Notes under the pieces: model-generated
Told to the model about the DNA's origin: nothing
The model's database searches: none
Seen by the model: the letters and a program-made list of their open reading frames with translations, nothing else
Assembly (NCBI RefSeq): GCF_002850745.1
Contig: NZ_KZ559470.1
Coordinates: forward strand, 182,907-246,906
Direction: 5' to 3'
From: Nonomuraea indica
GTDB taxonomy: Bacteria; Actinomycetota; Actinomycetes; Streptosporangiales; Streptosporangiaceae
Length of the DNA stretch: 64,000 nt
Program-made: the position numbers and the translations under genes
Shown here: in pieces, positions 46,082 through 55,004 of the stretch
Numbering within the stretch: the stretch's first letter is position 1
Layout of the letters: each line of letters begins with the position of its first letter

Positions 46082-46930
46082 CTAGCGCAGCGGGGCGATG
46101 GGGCCGTCGGGCGAGATCAGGCGCGCCTCGAGCATCTGCTCGACATAGCCCGACACCTGCTCGTCGGTGAGGCGGCGATAACCGTCGGCGTCGATCACCG
46201 ACACGATCGGCCAGATCTTCCGCGTCACGTCCGGCCCACCGGTCGCCGAGTCGTCGTCGGCCGCGTCGTACAGCGCCTGGATGAGCGTCATCACCATGTC
46301 GTCGGCCGAGGCGCCCTCGCGGAAGAGCTTCTTCAGCGAACCCCGCGCGAAGATCGAGCCGGATCCGATCGCGTCGAACCGCTCACGCTCGTACGGGCCG
46401 CCCGCCACGTCATAGCTGAAGATCCGCCCCGCGTCGCGATCGGGGTCGTAGGCCGCGAACAGCGGCACCACCACCAGCCCCTGCATCGCCATGCCGAGAT
46501 TGCCGCGGATCATCGTCGCCAGCCGGTTGGCCTTGCCCGCCACCGACAGCGTGCGGCCCTCCATCTTCTCGTAGTGCTCCAGCTCCACCCGGTAGAGACG
46601 GGCCATCTCGATGCCGGTGCTGGCCGTGCCCGCGATGCCCATGCAGGAATAGTCGTCGGTGCGGAAGACCTTCTCGATGTCACGCTGGGAGATGATGTTG
46701 CCGGAGGTGGCCCGCCGGTCACCCGCCACCGCCACGCCACCCGCGAAGGTGGCGGCGACGATCGTGGTCGCGTGGGGGACCTGGTCACCGATCGGAGCGG
46801 CGAGGACGCCGTCTCGCTGCGGCAGCAACTCGGGCGCGTACGAACCCACGAACTCCGTGAACGACGAACTCCCCGTGTTGCTGAAAAGATGGTTCACCAA
46901 GCCGGCGGGCAGATCCCTGTGCGATGCCAC
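46082..46930 (-). CDS. prcB: 20S proteasome beta subunit
   Basis: A 282-residue catalytic subunit. The start at GTG 46930 is preferred because GGAGG lies seven bases upstream; a longer TTG frame exists. A 54-residue propeptide is removed autocatalytically before Thr55 in [13 protein letters not shown], exposing the nucleophilic threonine. The conserved Asp ([11 protein letters not shown]) and Lys equivalent region, [15 protein letters not shown] and [11 protein letters not shown] are present. It assembles with PrcA in the 28-subunit core that degrades pupylated proteins. Confidence 0.97.
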   Translation of the reverse strand: MASHRDLPAGLVNHLFSNTGSSSFTEFVGSYAPELLPQRDGVLAAPIGDQVPHATTIVAATFAGGVAVAGDRRATSGNIISQRDIEKVFRTDDYSCMGIAGTASTGIEMARLYRVELEHYEKMEGRTLSVAGKANRLATMIRGNLGMAMQGLVVVPLFAAYDPDRDAGRIFSYDVAGGPYERERFDAIGSGSIFARGSLKKLFREGASADDMVMTLIQALYDAADDDSATGGPDVTRKIWPIVSVIDADGYRRLTDEQVSGYVEQMLEARLISPDGPIAPLR

Positions 46931-46965
46931 GCGACTCCCTCCCAAAGGTCAGTGTTCCTAGGGCG

Positions 46966-46971
46966 ACCCTA
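46966..46971 (-). promoter_or_regulatory. Candidate -10 box of prcBA
   Basis: On the minus strand TAGGGT lies 36 bases before the prcB GTG, in the 212-bp divergent gap with the dinB-like gene. No good -35 was seen. Confidence 0.4.
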
Positions 46972-47130
46972 CTCATGTTGGGTTGCTGTCTGCACTTCCC
47001 ACGATCAGCTCACGGCGAACCGGGACCCCGGATCGGTTCTCCACCTCCCCCGGCACCGTGCGTCACCGGCCGCCGCTCCCCGCCCACCGGCACACCCCCA
47101 CCCGGCCCCTCGCGACAGCGGCGGCCGGGC

Positions 47131-47143
47131 GATACTGACACCA
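47131..47143 (+). promoter_or_regulatory. Leaderless-type promoter of the DinB-like gene
   Basis: GATACT (47131-47136) is six bases from the ATG at 47143. No LexA-type or PafBC-type box was recognised near it. Confidence 0.45.
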
Positions 47144-48228
47144 TGACCACCGGGTCCGGCCCGGCCGCGCGCGACTGGGTCCTGCACGTCGACCTCGACC
47201 AGTTCATCGCCGCGGTCGAGCTGCTGCGCCACCCCGAGCTGCGCGGCCGGCCCGTCGTCGTCGGCGGCTCCGGCGACCCCACCCGGCCGCGCACCGTCGC
47301 CGCCACCGCCACCTACGAGGCCCGCGCCTACGGCGTCCACTCCGGCATGCCGCTGCGCACCGCGCTCAGACGCTGCCCGCACGCCGTCTTCCTGCCCAGC
47401 GACCCACCCGCCTACGAGGCCGCCTCCGCACGCGTCATGGCCGTCCTGCGCGGCTTCCCGGTGCGCGTCGAGGTGTGGGGCTGGGACGAGGCGTTCGTCG
47501 GCGCCACCACCGGCGACCCGGAGGCCCTCGCCACCGACCTGCGACAGGCCGTGCTCGACGCCACCGAACTGTCCTGCTCCGTCGGCATCGGCGACAACAA
47601 GCACCAGGCCAAACTCGCCTCGGCCTTCGCCAAACCCGCCGGGATCCACCGGCTCACCGGCGCCGAATGGGCCGAGGTCATGCACGACCGGCCCACCGAC
47701 GCCCTGTGGGGCATCGGCGCCAGGACCGCCCGGAAACTCGCCGCGCTCGGCCTGCACACCGTCGGCCGGCTCGCCGCCGCCGACCCCGCCGAGCTGGCCC
47801 GCCACTTCGGCCCCACCAACGGCCCCTGGCTGCGCTACCTCGCCGAAGGCAGAGGCGAGACCGAGGTCACCACCACACCATGGGTGCCGCGCGGCCACGG
47901 CCGCGAGACCACCTTCCCCGAGGACCTCACCGACGCCCGCGACATCTCCGCCCGCGTCGCCGCTCTCGCCGAGCAGGTCGCCCGCGACGCCGCCGCCGAC
48001 GGCCGCATCGCCGTCCGCGTCACGGTCAAGGTACGGTTCGCGCCGTTCCTCACCCGGACCCGCCAGTCCAAGCTGCCCGGCCCGACCGCCGACCCGGTCA
48101 CGCTGACGCGCGCGGCCCTCGCCGTGCTGGACCGCTTCGACCTCACCCGTCCGGTGCGGTTGCTGGGGGTCTCCGTCGAGTACGCCCCGCCCGCCGACGC
48201 CGCCTACACCCTGACCACCCTGGAGTAG
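47143..48228 (+). CDS. dinB: Y-family DNA polymerase, DinB2-like (Pol IV)
   Basis: A 361-residue translesion polymerase. The first metal motif is HVDLDQFIAAVE (Asp17, Asp19), and the second is VWGWDEAFVG in place of the usual SIDEAYLD. Then come GIGDNKHQAKLASAFAKPAG, helix-hairpin-helix DALWGIGARTARKLAALGL and the little-finger domain to residue 361. The position of the aromatic sugar steric gate is Ile22, not Phe/Tyr, as in mycobacterial DinB2, which has Leu there and can use ribonucleotides. No C-terminal clamp-binding QxxLF-like motif is evident. It is inserted on the opposite strand within the proteasome cluster; its 3' end overlaps the endonuclease VII gene by 25 bp. Confidence 0.9.
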   Translation: MTTGSGPAARDWVLHVDLDQFIAAVELLRHPELRGRPVVVGGSGDPTRPRTVAATATYEARAYGVHSGMPLRTALRRCPHAVFLPSDPPAYEAASARVMAVLRGFPVRVEVWGWDEAFVGATTGDPEALATDLRQAVLDATELSCSVGIGDNKHQAKLASAFAKPAGIHRLTGAEWAEVMHDRPTDALWGIGARTARKLAALGLHTVGRLAAADPAELARHFGPTNGPWLRYLAEGRGETEVTTTPWVPRGHGRETTFPEDLTDARDISARVAALAEQVARDAAADGRIAVRVTVKVRFAPFLTRTRQSKLPGPTADPVTLTRAALAVLDRFDLTRPVRLLGVSVEYAPPADAAYTLTTLE

Positions 48229-49211
48229 AACTCCGACCGCGCGTCCTCGTCGGCCCGGTCCAGCCGCGCCAGCTCCTCCGGCGAGGGCGCCCGGTCCGTG
48301 TACTCGTCCGCCGGGACCGGCAGGGCGGCCTCCACGTACGCCAGCGCCCGCCGCACCACGACGGGGTCGTCGCGGAACTGCCCGATGCCGGTGTTGCACG
48401 GCAGGCACAGCACGAAGCGCACGCCACCCGTGCGATGACAGTGGTCGACGTGCTCGGGCGGCCTGTCCCAGCACAGCGCGCACAGGCCGTGCTGGTCGGC
48501 GATCATGCGTTCGACGTCCTCGTGCCGGACGTTGTAGCGCCGCGCCAGGTGGGAGCTCCGGCCCGGAGCCACGTCACCGCCGCGCCGAGGCGGGGGCGGC
48601 ACCACGAACTCCGGCCGGAACACCTCCCCGTCCAGGTAGAGGGCGGCCAGCTCCAGCAGCACCGTGTTGTCGCCGAAGTGCCCGAGCCCGTTGTTGCAGT
48701 TGAAGCAGAGCACGCCCCGCACCTGTCCGGTGCGGTGGCAGTGGTCGACGAAGGCTCCGGGCACGGCCTGGCAGATGGCGCAGAGCCCGCCCTGCCGAAC
48801 GAGCATGCGCTCGAAGTCGTCCTCGGTGATGCCGTAGCGGAGCTTCAGTTTGTAGTTGCGGTCACTTCCATGATTCTTGACCCGATTATCCAACGTCGTC
48901 CGGGCATGACATGGCCTGCAGTAACTTGTCAGGCCGTCTCTCGTCGATCGATTGCGCCCGAAGTCCGTCTCGGGAAGCACCTGGGCGCATCGCGGGCAGT
49001 ACTTGTGTGCCGGCGGCACCTCGATCCGCTCCCGCACGGGTCTGCCCTGCTCGGCCCTGCGCTTGCGATAGCTCTGTTTGGAGCGGGCCCCGAAACAGAC
49101 CTTGCAGTAGCGCGCACGCCCGTCGGCCATGCGCTTGTTGAGCCCGAACGCGGAGAGCGGCTTGTCCTCCCCACAGTCCGGGCACCGCTTCGCCCCCTCA
49201 GGCGCTTCCAC
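48204..49211 (-). CDS. Double recombination endonuclease VII domain protein
   Basis: A 335-residue protein built from repeats. Two N-terminal zinc units (CPDCGEDKPLSAFG...YCKVC and CPRCAQVLPETDFG...YCRPC) precede two endonuclease VII/HNH domains: VDHCHRTGQVRGVLCFNCN with GLGHFGDN (about 165-185), and VDHCHRTGGVRFVLCLPCN with GIGQFRDD (about 265-285). Each has its CxxC partner (LCAICQ, LCALCW), and both sets of His/Asn residues look intact. Such a gene next to pup is also found in Streptomyces, I believe, so linkage is not accidental. It follows pup by 34 bp. A role in resolving or nicking branched DNA is inferred from the family. Confidence 0.88.
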   Translation of the reverse strand: MEAPEGAKRCPDCGEDKPLSAFGLNKRMADGRARYCKVCFGARSKQSYRKRRAEQGRPVRERIEVPPAHKYCPRCAQVLPETDFGRNRSTRDGLTSYCRPCHARTTLDNRVKNHGSDRNYKLKLRYGITEDDFERMLVRQGGLCAICQAVPGAFVDHCHRTGQVRGVLCFNCNNGLGHFGDNTVLLELAALYLDGEVFRPEFVVPPPPRRGGDVAPGRSSHLARRYNVRHEDVERMIADQHGLCALCWDRPPEHVDHCHRTGGVRFVLCLPCNTGIGQFRDDPVVVRRALAYVEAALPVPADEYTDRAPSPEELARLDRADEDARSEFYSRVVRV

Positions 49212-49245
49212 CCGATTCGACCCGCTTCATCCTGTCCGTTTTGTC

Positions 49246-49455
49246 CTACTCTCCGCCCTTTTGCACGTATGACCGGACAAACTCCTCTGCGTTCTCTTCG
49301 AGAACTTCGTCTATCTCGTCCAGGATCGCGTCCACGTCGTCCGTGAGCTTCTCCTGGCGCTCCTGAACGTCGGACGCGGCCGACGCCTCGGTCTCCTCGA
49401 CCTCGGCCTCGCGCCGACCAGCCTGCTTCTGGCCGCCGGTGTCCTTGGTTGCCAT
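49246..49455 (-). CDS. pup: Prokaryotic ubiquitin-like protein Pup (ends Gly-Gly-Glu)
   Basis: A 69-residue, disordered protein tag. The N-terminal half is hydrophilic; the helix that binds the Arc coiled coil is residues about 34-60 (KLTDDVDAILDEIDEVLEEN). The C-terminus is VQKGGE, so the ligatable glutamate is already encoded; Pup of many actinobacteria ends in Gln and needs deamidation by Dop. Lysines are at 4, 10, 36 and 66. ATG 49455 has GGAGG six bases upstream. The endonuclease VII gene follows at once; dop is upstream beyond a plus-strand gene. Confidence 0.98.
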   Translation of the reverse strand: MATKDTGGQKQAGRREAEVEETEASAASDVQERQEKLTDDVDAILDEIDEVLEENAEEFVRSYVQKGGE

Positions 49456-49551
49456 GCTCTACCTCCACTCGGGGGGACTGCCTCCAAGGCATATCTTCCC
49501 CGAACCGACCGACAATGCGCGCAGATCATCCCGCGATCTCGCCGACTTGAC

Positions 49552-49570
49552 TAGATAGCTCCACTATCCA
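49552..49570. promoter_or_regulatory. Inverted repeat before the frameshifted membrane gene
   Basis: tagatag (49552-49558) and ctatcca (49564-49570) form a 6-of-7 inverted repeat with a five-base spacer, overlapping the region expected for the promoter. The form resembles MarR- or HxlR-type operators. Confidence 0.45.
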
Positions 49571-49603
49571 ATACTGGGCCGACATTCTCACAGGAGGTGT
49601 TCG

Positions 49604-50028
49604 ATGTCCCCCATGTCCCTGACCCTGGCCGGCGTCATGCTCGTCACCGTGCCCGGCGTGGCCGTCGGCGGCGTGACGCTGCTGAAGTTCCTCATGCGCG
49701 ACGTCCCCGGCTACCTGGACAACCCGTCCGCCGGGGGCTGTGGCGGGCCGGGCACGCTCACGCCGGTGTGCTCGTGCTGTTCGGCCTGGTGGCGATGCCG
49801 TACGTCGATCAGGCCGATCTGCCCGGCGTCCTGCAGGTGCTGGCACGCGTGCTCATCGTGGCGGCGCCGGTGCTGATGCCGCTCGGCTTCTTCCTGTCGG
49901 TGGTCCGGCCTGGCGACACCAGGCCGAACGGGCTGATCCGGCTGACCCTGCTCGGCGGGGGCTGCCTGGCGGCGGGCACGCTGCTGCTGGGCGTCGGGCT
50001 GCTGCGAGCCGGGCTCCTGGCGGCGTAG
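49604..50028 (+). pseudogene. Conserved four-helix membrane protein interrupted by a frameshift
   Basis: An ATG at 49604 with a perfect AGGAGG at 49592-49597 opens a frame encoding LTLAGVMLVTVPGVAVGGVT and LLKFLMRDVPGYLDNP. It then runs into nonsense, while a second frame continues with RRGLWRAGHAHAGVLVLFGL, PYVDQADLPGVLQVLARVL, PLGFFLSVVRPGDTRPNG and a last helix. Joined at about 49725 (by restoring one base after DNP) they give one continuous ~140-residue membrane protein of a type common in actinomycetes (DNPxRRxLWRAGHAHAG). So it is either a recent single-base loss or a sequencing error. It is on the plus strand between pup and dop. Confidence 0.75.
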
Positions 50029-50033
50029 CGCCT

Positions 50034-50069
50034 GGGGCCCGGCTCGGGGCCCGGCTCGGGGCCCGGTTG
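50034..50069. repeat. 12-bp tandem repeat, three copies
   Basis: ggggcccggctc is repeated three times (the last with two changes) in the short gap between the membrane gene and dop, which converge here. Confidence 0.7.
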
Positions 50070-50084
50070 CTCGCCGCGGGCCGG

Positions 50085-51599
50085 TCAGTCGCCGCCGGTG
50101 AGGGCGGCGACGAGGTCGGCCGCGGTGCGGCAGCGGTCGAAGAGCTCCCCCACGTGGGCCTTGGTGCCGCGCAGCGGCTCCAGGGTGGGGACGCGCTGCA
50201 GTGACTCGCGCCCGGGGATGTCGAAGATCACCGAGTCCCAGGAGGCGGCGGCGACCGACTCGCTGTACTGGCTCAGGCAGCGGCCGCGGAAGTAGGCCCG
50301 GGTGTCGGTGGGCGGCTGCTCGACGGCCCGCTGGACCTCGTCCTCGGTGACGAGCCGCTGGATGCGGCCGCGGGCGACCAGGCGGTTGTACAGGCCGCGG
50401 TCGGGCCGGATGTCGGAGTACTGGAGGTCGACGAGCTGGAGCCTGGAGTGGGACCAGGGCAGCTTGTCGCGGGTGCGGTAGCCCTCCAGGAGTTCCAGCT
50501 TGGCGACCCAGTCGAGCTCGCGGGCGAGCTGCATGGGGTCCTCGGCGAGGCGGGTCAGGACGGACTCCCAGCGGTCGAGGACGTCCTTGTTCATCTCCTC
50601 CTGGGCGGTGCCGCGTTCCTCGACGTACTTGCGCGCCTGTTCGAGGTATTCCATCTGCAGTTGGACGGCGGTGAGCTTGCGGCCGTCGCGCATGGGGATC
50701 TCGTAGCGGCAGGTGGGGTCGTGCGAGACGGCGCGCAGGGCCTGGACCGGGTTGTCGACGGTGAGGTCGCGGCTGAGGAAGCCGTCCTCGATCATCGCGA
50801 GGACGAGCGCGGTCGTCCCCAACTTCAGATATGTGGAGATTTCCGACATGTTGGCGTCGCCGATGATCACGTGCAGCCGCCGGTACTTCTCCGGATCGGC
50901 ATGCGGCTCGTCGCGCGTGTTGATGATCGGCCGCTTGAGCGTGGTCTCCAGCCCCACCTCGACCTCGAAGAAGTCGGCCCGCTGGCTGATCTGGAAGCCC
51001 TCGCCGCGCGAGTCCTGCCCAATGCCGACCTTGCCGGCGCCCACCACGACCTGCCGGGAGACGAAGAACGGCGTGAGGTGGCGGACGATGTCGGCGAACG
51101 GCGTGGCGCGCCGCATGAGGTAGTTCTCGTGACAGCCGTAGGAGGCGCCCTTGGCGTCGGTGTTGTTCTTGTAGAGCTGGATGGGGGCGTTGGTGGGGAT
51201 GGCCGAGGCGCGCTGCGCGGCGTCGTACATGACCCGTTCGCCGGCCTTGTCCCAGATGACGGCGGCGCGCGGGTTGGTGCACTCGGGTGTGGAGTACTCG
51301 GGGTGGGCGTGGTCGACGTAGAGGCGTGCCCCGTTGGTGAGGATGACGTTGGCGAGGCCGAGGTCCTCGTCGGTGAGCTGGCTCGGGTCGGCGACCTCCC
51401 GGGCCAGGTCGAAGCCGCGCGCGTCGCGCAGCGGGTTCTCCTCCTCGAAGTCCCATCTGGCCCGGCGGGCGCGGGCCGCCGAGGCGGCCAGGTAGGCGTT
51501 CACCACCTGGGAGGAGGTCACCATCGCGTTGGCGCCCGGCTGACCTGGTACGGAGATGCCGTACTCGGTCTCGATGCCCATCACCCGACGCACCGTCAT
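50085..51599 (-). CDS. dop: Depupylase/deamidase Dop
   Basis: A 504-residue homologue of Paf[14 protein letters not shown] carries the ATP/Mg glutamate; [20 protein letters not shown] contains the Asp-rich active site; [39 protein letters not shown] and [13 protein letters not shown] end regions follow. The extra segment near residues 38-80 ([20 protein letters not shown]) is the Dop loop missing in PafA. Dop removes Pup from substrates and, where Pup ends in Gln, deamidates it; with the GGE Pup encoded here only depupylation should be needed. It is separated from arc by the acyltransferase gene. Confidence 0.97.
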   Translation of the reverse strand: MTVRRVMGIETEYGISVPGQPGANAMVTSSQVVNAYLAASAARARRARWDFEEENPLRDARGFDLAREVADPSQLTDEDLGLANVILTNGARLYVDHAHPEYSTPECTNPRAAVIWDKAGERVMYDAAQRASAIPTNAPIQLYKNNTDAKGASYGCHENYLMRRATPFADIVRHLTPFFVSRQVVVGAGKVGIGQDSRGEGFQISQRADFFEVEVGLETTLKRPIINTRDEPHADPEKYRRLHVIIGDANMSEISTYLKLGTTALVLAMIEDGFLSRDLTVDNPVQALRAVSHDPTCRYEIPMRDGRKLTAVQLQMEYLEQARKYVEERGTAQEEMNKDVLDRWESVLTRLAEDPMQLARELDWVAKLELLEGYRTRDKLPWSHSRLQLVDLQYSDIRPDRGLYNRLVARGRIQRLVTEDEVQRAVEQPPTDTRAYFRGRCLSQYSESVAAASWDSVIFDIPGRESLQRVPTLEPLRGTKAHVGELFDRCRTAADLVAALTGGD

Positions 51600-51685
51600 G
51601 CAACACCCTCTGTTCGTCCGGATCTGTCTGTCCGCCGTTTATATGCCCGAGCCTATGCCCTTCACCGTGCCCCGGGGTCACAGAG

Positions 51686-52816
51686 TTATGGCACCGACGC
51701 CTTTTCGACGTGTGCGGCGGGAGCCGGCCGCGCCGGGGGGCGCCGGCGCGGCCTGAGGAGGCGCTGGATGGGCCGTTCGGCAAAGGAGTAGACGAGATAT
51801 GACAGGAGCACGGCAGCCAGCGTGGTGAGCGTGGCGGTGAGCCAGGGCGGCATCAGGTCGCGCAGCAGGGGGACGAGAGCGACGGCGAGCAGGGAGTGGA
51901 ACAGGTAGAGGGGATAGGTGGTGCCGCCGAGCGCGGTGAGGGTCCTGGACGGCCGGAGCCGGAAGATGCCGAGGGCGACGACGGCCATGACGGTGAAGAT
52001 CGCGGTGATGGTGAGGATGACGCCGGCGTCGGTGACGGGCATGTTCGCGAAGCCGGCGAGGTCGATGCGGCCGTGGACGCGGGTGAGGGCGGAGTGGAGG
52101 GACATCGCCCAGCCGGCGACGACGTAGAGCCAGGGCAGCCAGGCGTTGCCGTGCTTGTGGACGAGGTAGAGCGCCATGCCGGCCACGAAGTAGGGGGCGT
52201 AGCGGGGCATGAAGATCTCGGCGAGGAGGTCGTTGCCGAGGAGTTCGGCGGTGAGGGCGGCGGCGAGCCAGAGGCCGCAGAAGATCAGGACGCGGGCGTA
52301 CGTGATGCCGATGATCACGAGGATGGAGATCAGGAGGTAGAAGCGGAGCTCGGCCCAGAGCGACCAGTAGACGCCGGTGGCGTCGCTGACGTCGAACAGC
52401 CGCTGGAACATGGTGGCGTTGAGCAGGTACTCGCCGGTGGAGAGCTTGGGGTCGAGGGCCTTGGCGGCGGTGAGCCCGTACAGGGCGGCGACGGCGGCCA
52501 GGCTCAGCCAGTAGGCGGGGTAGAGGCGCACGACCCGCGACCAGGCGAAGGCGCCGAGACCGCGGCCCCAGGCGCTCATGAGGATGACGAATCCGCTGAT
52601 GACGAAGAAGAGCTCGACGCCGAGGATGCCGAGGCCGGCGAGGGGGGCCACGGCGGGGAACAGCTCGGCGGGCCTGTCGCCCCAGACGGAGGCGTAGGCG
52701 ACGAGGTAGTGGAAGGCGAGCACGGCGAGGGCGGCGACGAACCGCAGCAGGTCGAGTTCGGCGAGTCTGCCGTCCCCCTGGGCGCGCCGGGGCCGGTTGC
52801 GGTTGTGCACGCTCAT
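51686..52816 (-). CDS. Acyltransferase family 3 membrane protein
   Basis: A 376-residue integral membrane acyltransferase of the OafA/NodX/AT3 type with about ten helices. LDLLRFVAALAVLAFHYLVA supplies the conserved Arg and His; FFVISGFVILMSAWGRGLGA, VVRLYPAYWLSL and the ending GGTTYPLYLFHSLL are typical. It probably acylates a cell-surface or secreted glycan. It is inserted between arc and dop on their strand but has no known link to pupylation; the arc terminator separates it from arc. Confidence 0.92.
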   Translation of the reverse strand: MSVHNRNRPRRAQGDGRLAELDLLRFVAALAVLAFHYLVAYASVWGDRPAELFPAVAPLAGLGILGVELFFVISGFVILMSAWGRGLGAFAWSRVVRLYPAYWLSLAAVAALYGLTAAKALDPKLSTGEYLLNATMFQRLFDVSDATGVYWSLWAELRFYLLISILVIIGITYARVLIFCGLWLAAALTAELLGNDLLAEIFMPRYAPYFVAGMALYLVHKHGNAWLPWLYVVAGWAMSLHSALTRVHGRIDLAGFANMPVTDAGVILTITAIFTVMAVVALGIFRLRPSRTLTALGGTTYPLYLFHSLLAVALVPLLRDLMPPWLTATLTTLAAVLLSYLVYSFAERPIQRLLRPRRRPPARPAPAAHVEKASVP

Positions 52817-52978
52817 TGGACGTCACATCCGTCACATCGGTTCCGGCGGTCACCTGTGTCACTCTGGCCACGGGCTCATGGGAGGCCCGGCCGTGGGGGG
52901 TTCGACGGCGTGGCACGGGTGAGCCGTACGCCCGTCGGCGTGTCCAGGATGGCAGGGCTCGTGGCCGGGCGCCGGGCG

Positions 52979-53023
52979 AACGCCAAGGGCCGCGCGGGTG
53001 TTTCCCGCGCGGCCCTTGGCGTT
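52979..53023 (-). terminator. Strong terminator after arc
   Basis: Perfect 20-bp arms (52979-52998 and 53004-53023; inner part ggccgcgcggg/cccgcgcggcc) with a five-base loop, 14 bp beyond the arc stop. It is one of the strongest hairpins in the window. Confidence 0.8.
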
Positions 53024-53036
53024 GGTGACCGTGGTT

Positions 53037-54800
53037 CTACAGGTACTGGCCGGTGTTGGCGACGGTGTCGATGGAACGCCCGGCCTCGGCGCCCTGCTTG
53101 CCGGAGACGAGGGTGCGGATGTAGACGATCCGCTCGCCCTTCTTGCCGGAGATGCGGGCCCAGTCGTCGGGGTTGGTGGTGTTGGGCAGGTCCTCGTTCT
53201 CGGAGAACTCGTCCACGCAGGCCGTGAGCAGGTGCTGGACCCGCAGACCCTTCTGGCCGGTCTCGAGGAACTGCTTGATGGCCATCTTCTTGCCCCGGTC
53301 GACGATGTTCTGGATCATCGCGCCGGAGTTGAAGTCCTTGAAGTAGAGGACTTCCTTGTCGCCGTTGGCGTAGGTCACCTCGAGGAAGCGGTTGTCCTCG
53401 CTCTCGGTGTACATCCGCTCGACGACGCTCTGGATCATGCCGTGGATGGTGGCCTCGCGGGACCCGCTGTGCTCGGACAGGTCGTCCGGGTGGAGCGGGA
53501 GGTCCTCGACGAGGTACTTGGAGAAGATGTCCTTGGCCGCCTCGGCGTCCGGCCGCTCGATCTTGATCTTGACGTCCAGGCGGCCGGGCCGCAGGATCGC
53601 CGGGTCGATCATGTCCTCGCGGTTGGAGGCGCCGATGACGATGACGTTCTCCAGGCCTTCGACACCGTCGATCTCCGACAGGAGCTGCGGGACGATGGTG
53701 TTCTCGACGTCGGAGGACACGCCGGAGCCTCGGGTGCGGAAGATCGAGTCCATCTCGTCGAAGAACACGATCACCGGGGTGCCCTCGGAGGCCTTCTCCC
53801 GTGCGCGCTGGAAGACCAGGCGGATGTGCCGCTCGGTCTCGCCGACGTACTTGTTGAGCAGCTCGGGGCCCTTGATGTTGAGGAAGAAGCTCTTGCCGGA
53901 CTGGCCGGTCTTCTCCGCGACCTGCTTGGCCAGGGAGTTGGCGACGGCCTTGGCGATGAGGGTCTTGCCGCAACCGGGCGGGCCGTAGAGCAGCACGCCC
54001 TTGGGCGGGCGCAGCTTGTGCTCGCGGAACAGGTCGGCGTGCAGGTAGGGCAGCTCGACGGCGTCCCTGATCTGCTCGATCTGGCGGGAGAGGCCGCCGA
54101 TCTCCTCGTAGGAGATGTCGGGGACCTCTTCGAGGACCAGCTCTTCGACCTCGGACTTGGGGATGCGTTCGTAGACGTAGCCCGAGCGGGGCTCGAGCAG
54201 CAGTGAGTCGCCGGCCCTGATGGGCTGGCCGACCAGCGACTCGGCGAGCCGGACGACGCGCTCCTCGTCGGCGTGCGAGATGACCAGGGCGCGCTTGCCC
54301 CCGTCGAGGAGCTCCTTGAGCATCACGATCTCGCCGACCTCTTCGTAGCCGAGTGCCTCGACCACGTTGAGGGCCTCGTTGAGCATGACCTCCTGGCCGC
54401 GCCTGAGCGAGTCGACGTCGACGGCGGGGCTGACGTTCACCCGCAGTTTGCGGCCGCCGGTGAACACCTCGATCGTGCCGTCTTCTCGGGCCTCGAGGAA
54501 GGTGCCGAAACCGGATGGCGGCTGCGCCAGCCGGTCGACCTCCTCCTTGAGGGCGACGATCTGGTCCCGGGCCTCCTTCAGCGTGGCGACCAGGCGCTCG
54601 TTCTGGCCGGTCACGGCCGCGAGGTTTGCCTGTGCCTCGTGAAGGCGCTCTTCGAGGACCCTGGCCTGACGGGGTGACTCGGCCAGCTTCCGCCTCAGCG
54701 CGGTGATCTCCTCCTGGAGGAAGGAGACCTGTGTTGAAAGATCAGCGACCTCCCGTTCGCGCTGCGCGGCTCGAGCCTCAGCATCATCGCGAGCTGCCAC
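53037..54800 (-). CDS. arc: Proteasome-associated AAA ATPase Arc (Mpa)
   Basis: A 587-residue hexameric unfoldase that recruits Pup through its coiled coil and threads substrates into the PrcBA core. The N-terminal coiled coil (about 1-90), two OB domains (about 95-240), and the AAA domain follow: Walker [21 protein letters not shown], Walker [13 protein letters not shown], and [20 protein letters not shown]. The protein ends GQYL, the C-terminal motif with penultimate Tyr that docks into PrcA pockets. GTG start at 54800 has an excellent AAGGAGGTGA site. Confidence 0.98.
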   Translation of the reverse strand: MAARDDAEARAAQREREVADLSTQVSFLQEEITALRRKLAESPRQARVLEERLHEAQANLAAVTGQNERLVATLKEARDQIVALKEEVDRLAQPPSGFGTFLEAREDGTIEVFTGGRKLRVNVSPAVDVDSLRRGQEVMLNEALNVVEALGYEEVGEIVMLKELLDGGKRALVISHADEERVVRLAESLVGQPIRAGDSLLLEPRSGYVYERIPKSEVEELVLEEVPDISYEEIGGLSRQIEQIRDAVELPYLHADLFREHKLRPPKGVLLYGPPGCGKTLIAKAVANSLAKQVAEKTGQSGKSFFLNIKGPELLNKYVGETERHIRLVFQRAREKASEGTPVIVFFDEMDSIFRTRGSGVSSDVENTIVPQLLSEIDGVEGLENVIVIGASNREDMIDPAILRPGRLDVKIKIERPDAEAAKDIFSKYLVEDLPLHPDDLSEHSGSREATIHGMIQSVVERMYTESEDNRFLEVTYANGDKEVLYFKDFNSGAMIQNIVDRGKKMAIKQFLETGQKGLRVQHLLTACVDEFSENEDLPNTTNPDDWARISGKKGERIVYIRTLVSGKQGAEAGRSIDTVANTGQYL

Positions 54801-54912
54801 GCCCCGTCACCTCCTTCCCAGTCGAGGGCGACTACTTAGGACCTTACCTATCTCGGGCCCCTCCGTAACCTGGCCGGGCAGTGTTCGTAGAGTGACATAC
54901 AGTGTTCGGTGA

Positions 54913-54918
54913 ATTATC
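54913..54918 (-). promoter_or_regulatory. Candidate -10 box of arc
   Basis: GATAAT on the minus strand lies about 112 bp before the arc start in AT-richer DNA. Between it and the gene the 9-bp direct repeat cagtgttcg occurs twice (54879-54887, 54900-54908), 21 bp apart. Confidence 0.4.
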
Positions 54919-55004
54919 CCTAATGGTGCGTTTGATACTGCCAGCATCTGAACACGGGTGCTTGTTCCCGCGTCAGGCAACAACGCACCCTCGTGGCCAA
55001 ATTG

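Noticed and set aside
46931..47142. LexA (SOS) or PafBC box controlling dinB or prcBA
   Set aside because: Neither the GAAC-N4-GTTC form nor a TTGTC-type box preceding TANNNT could be found in the gap.
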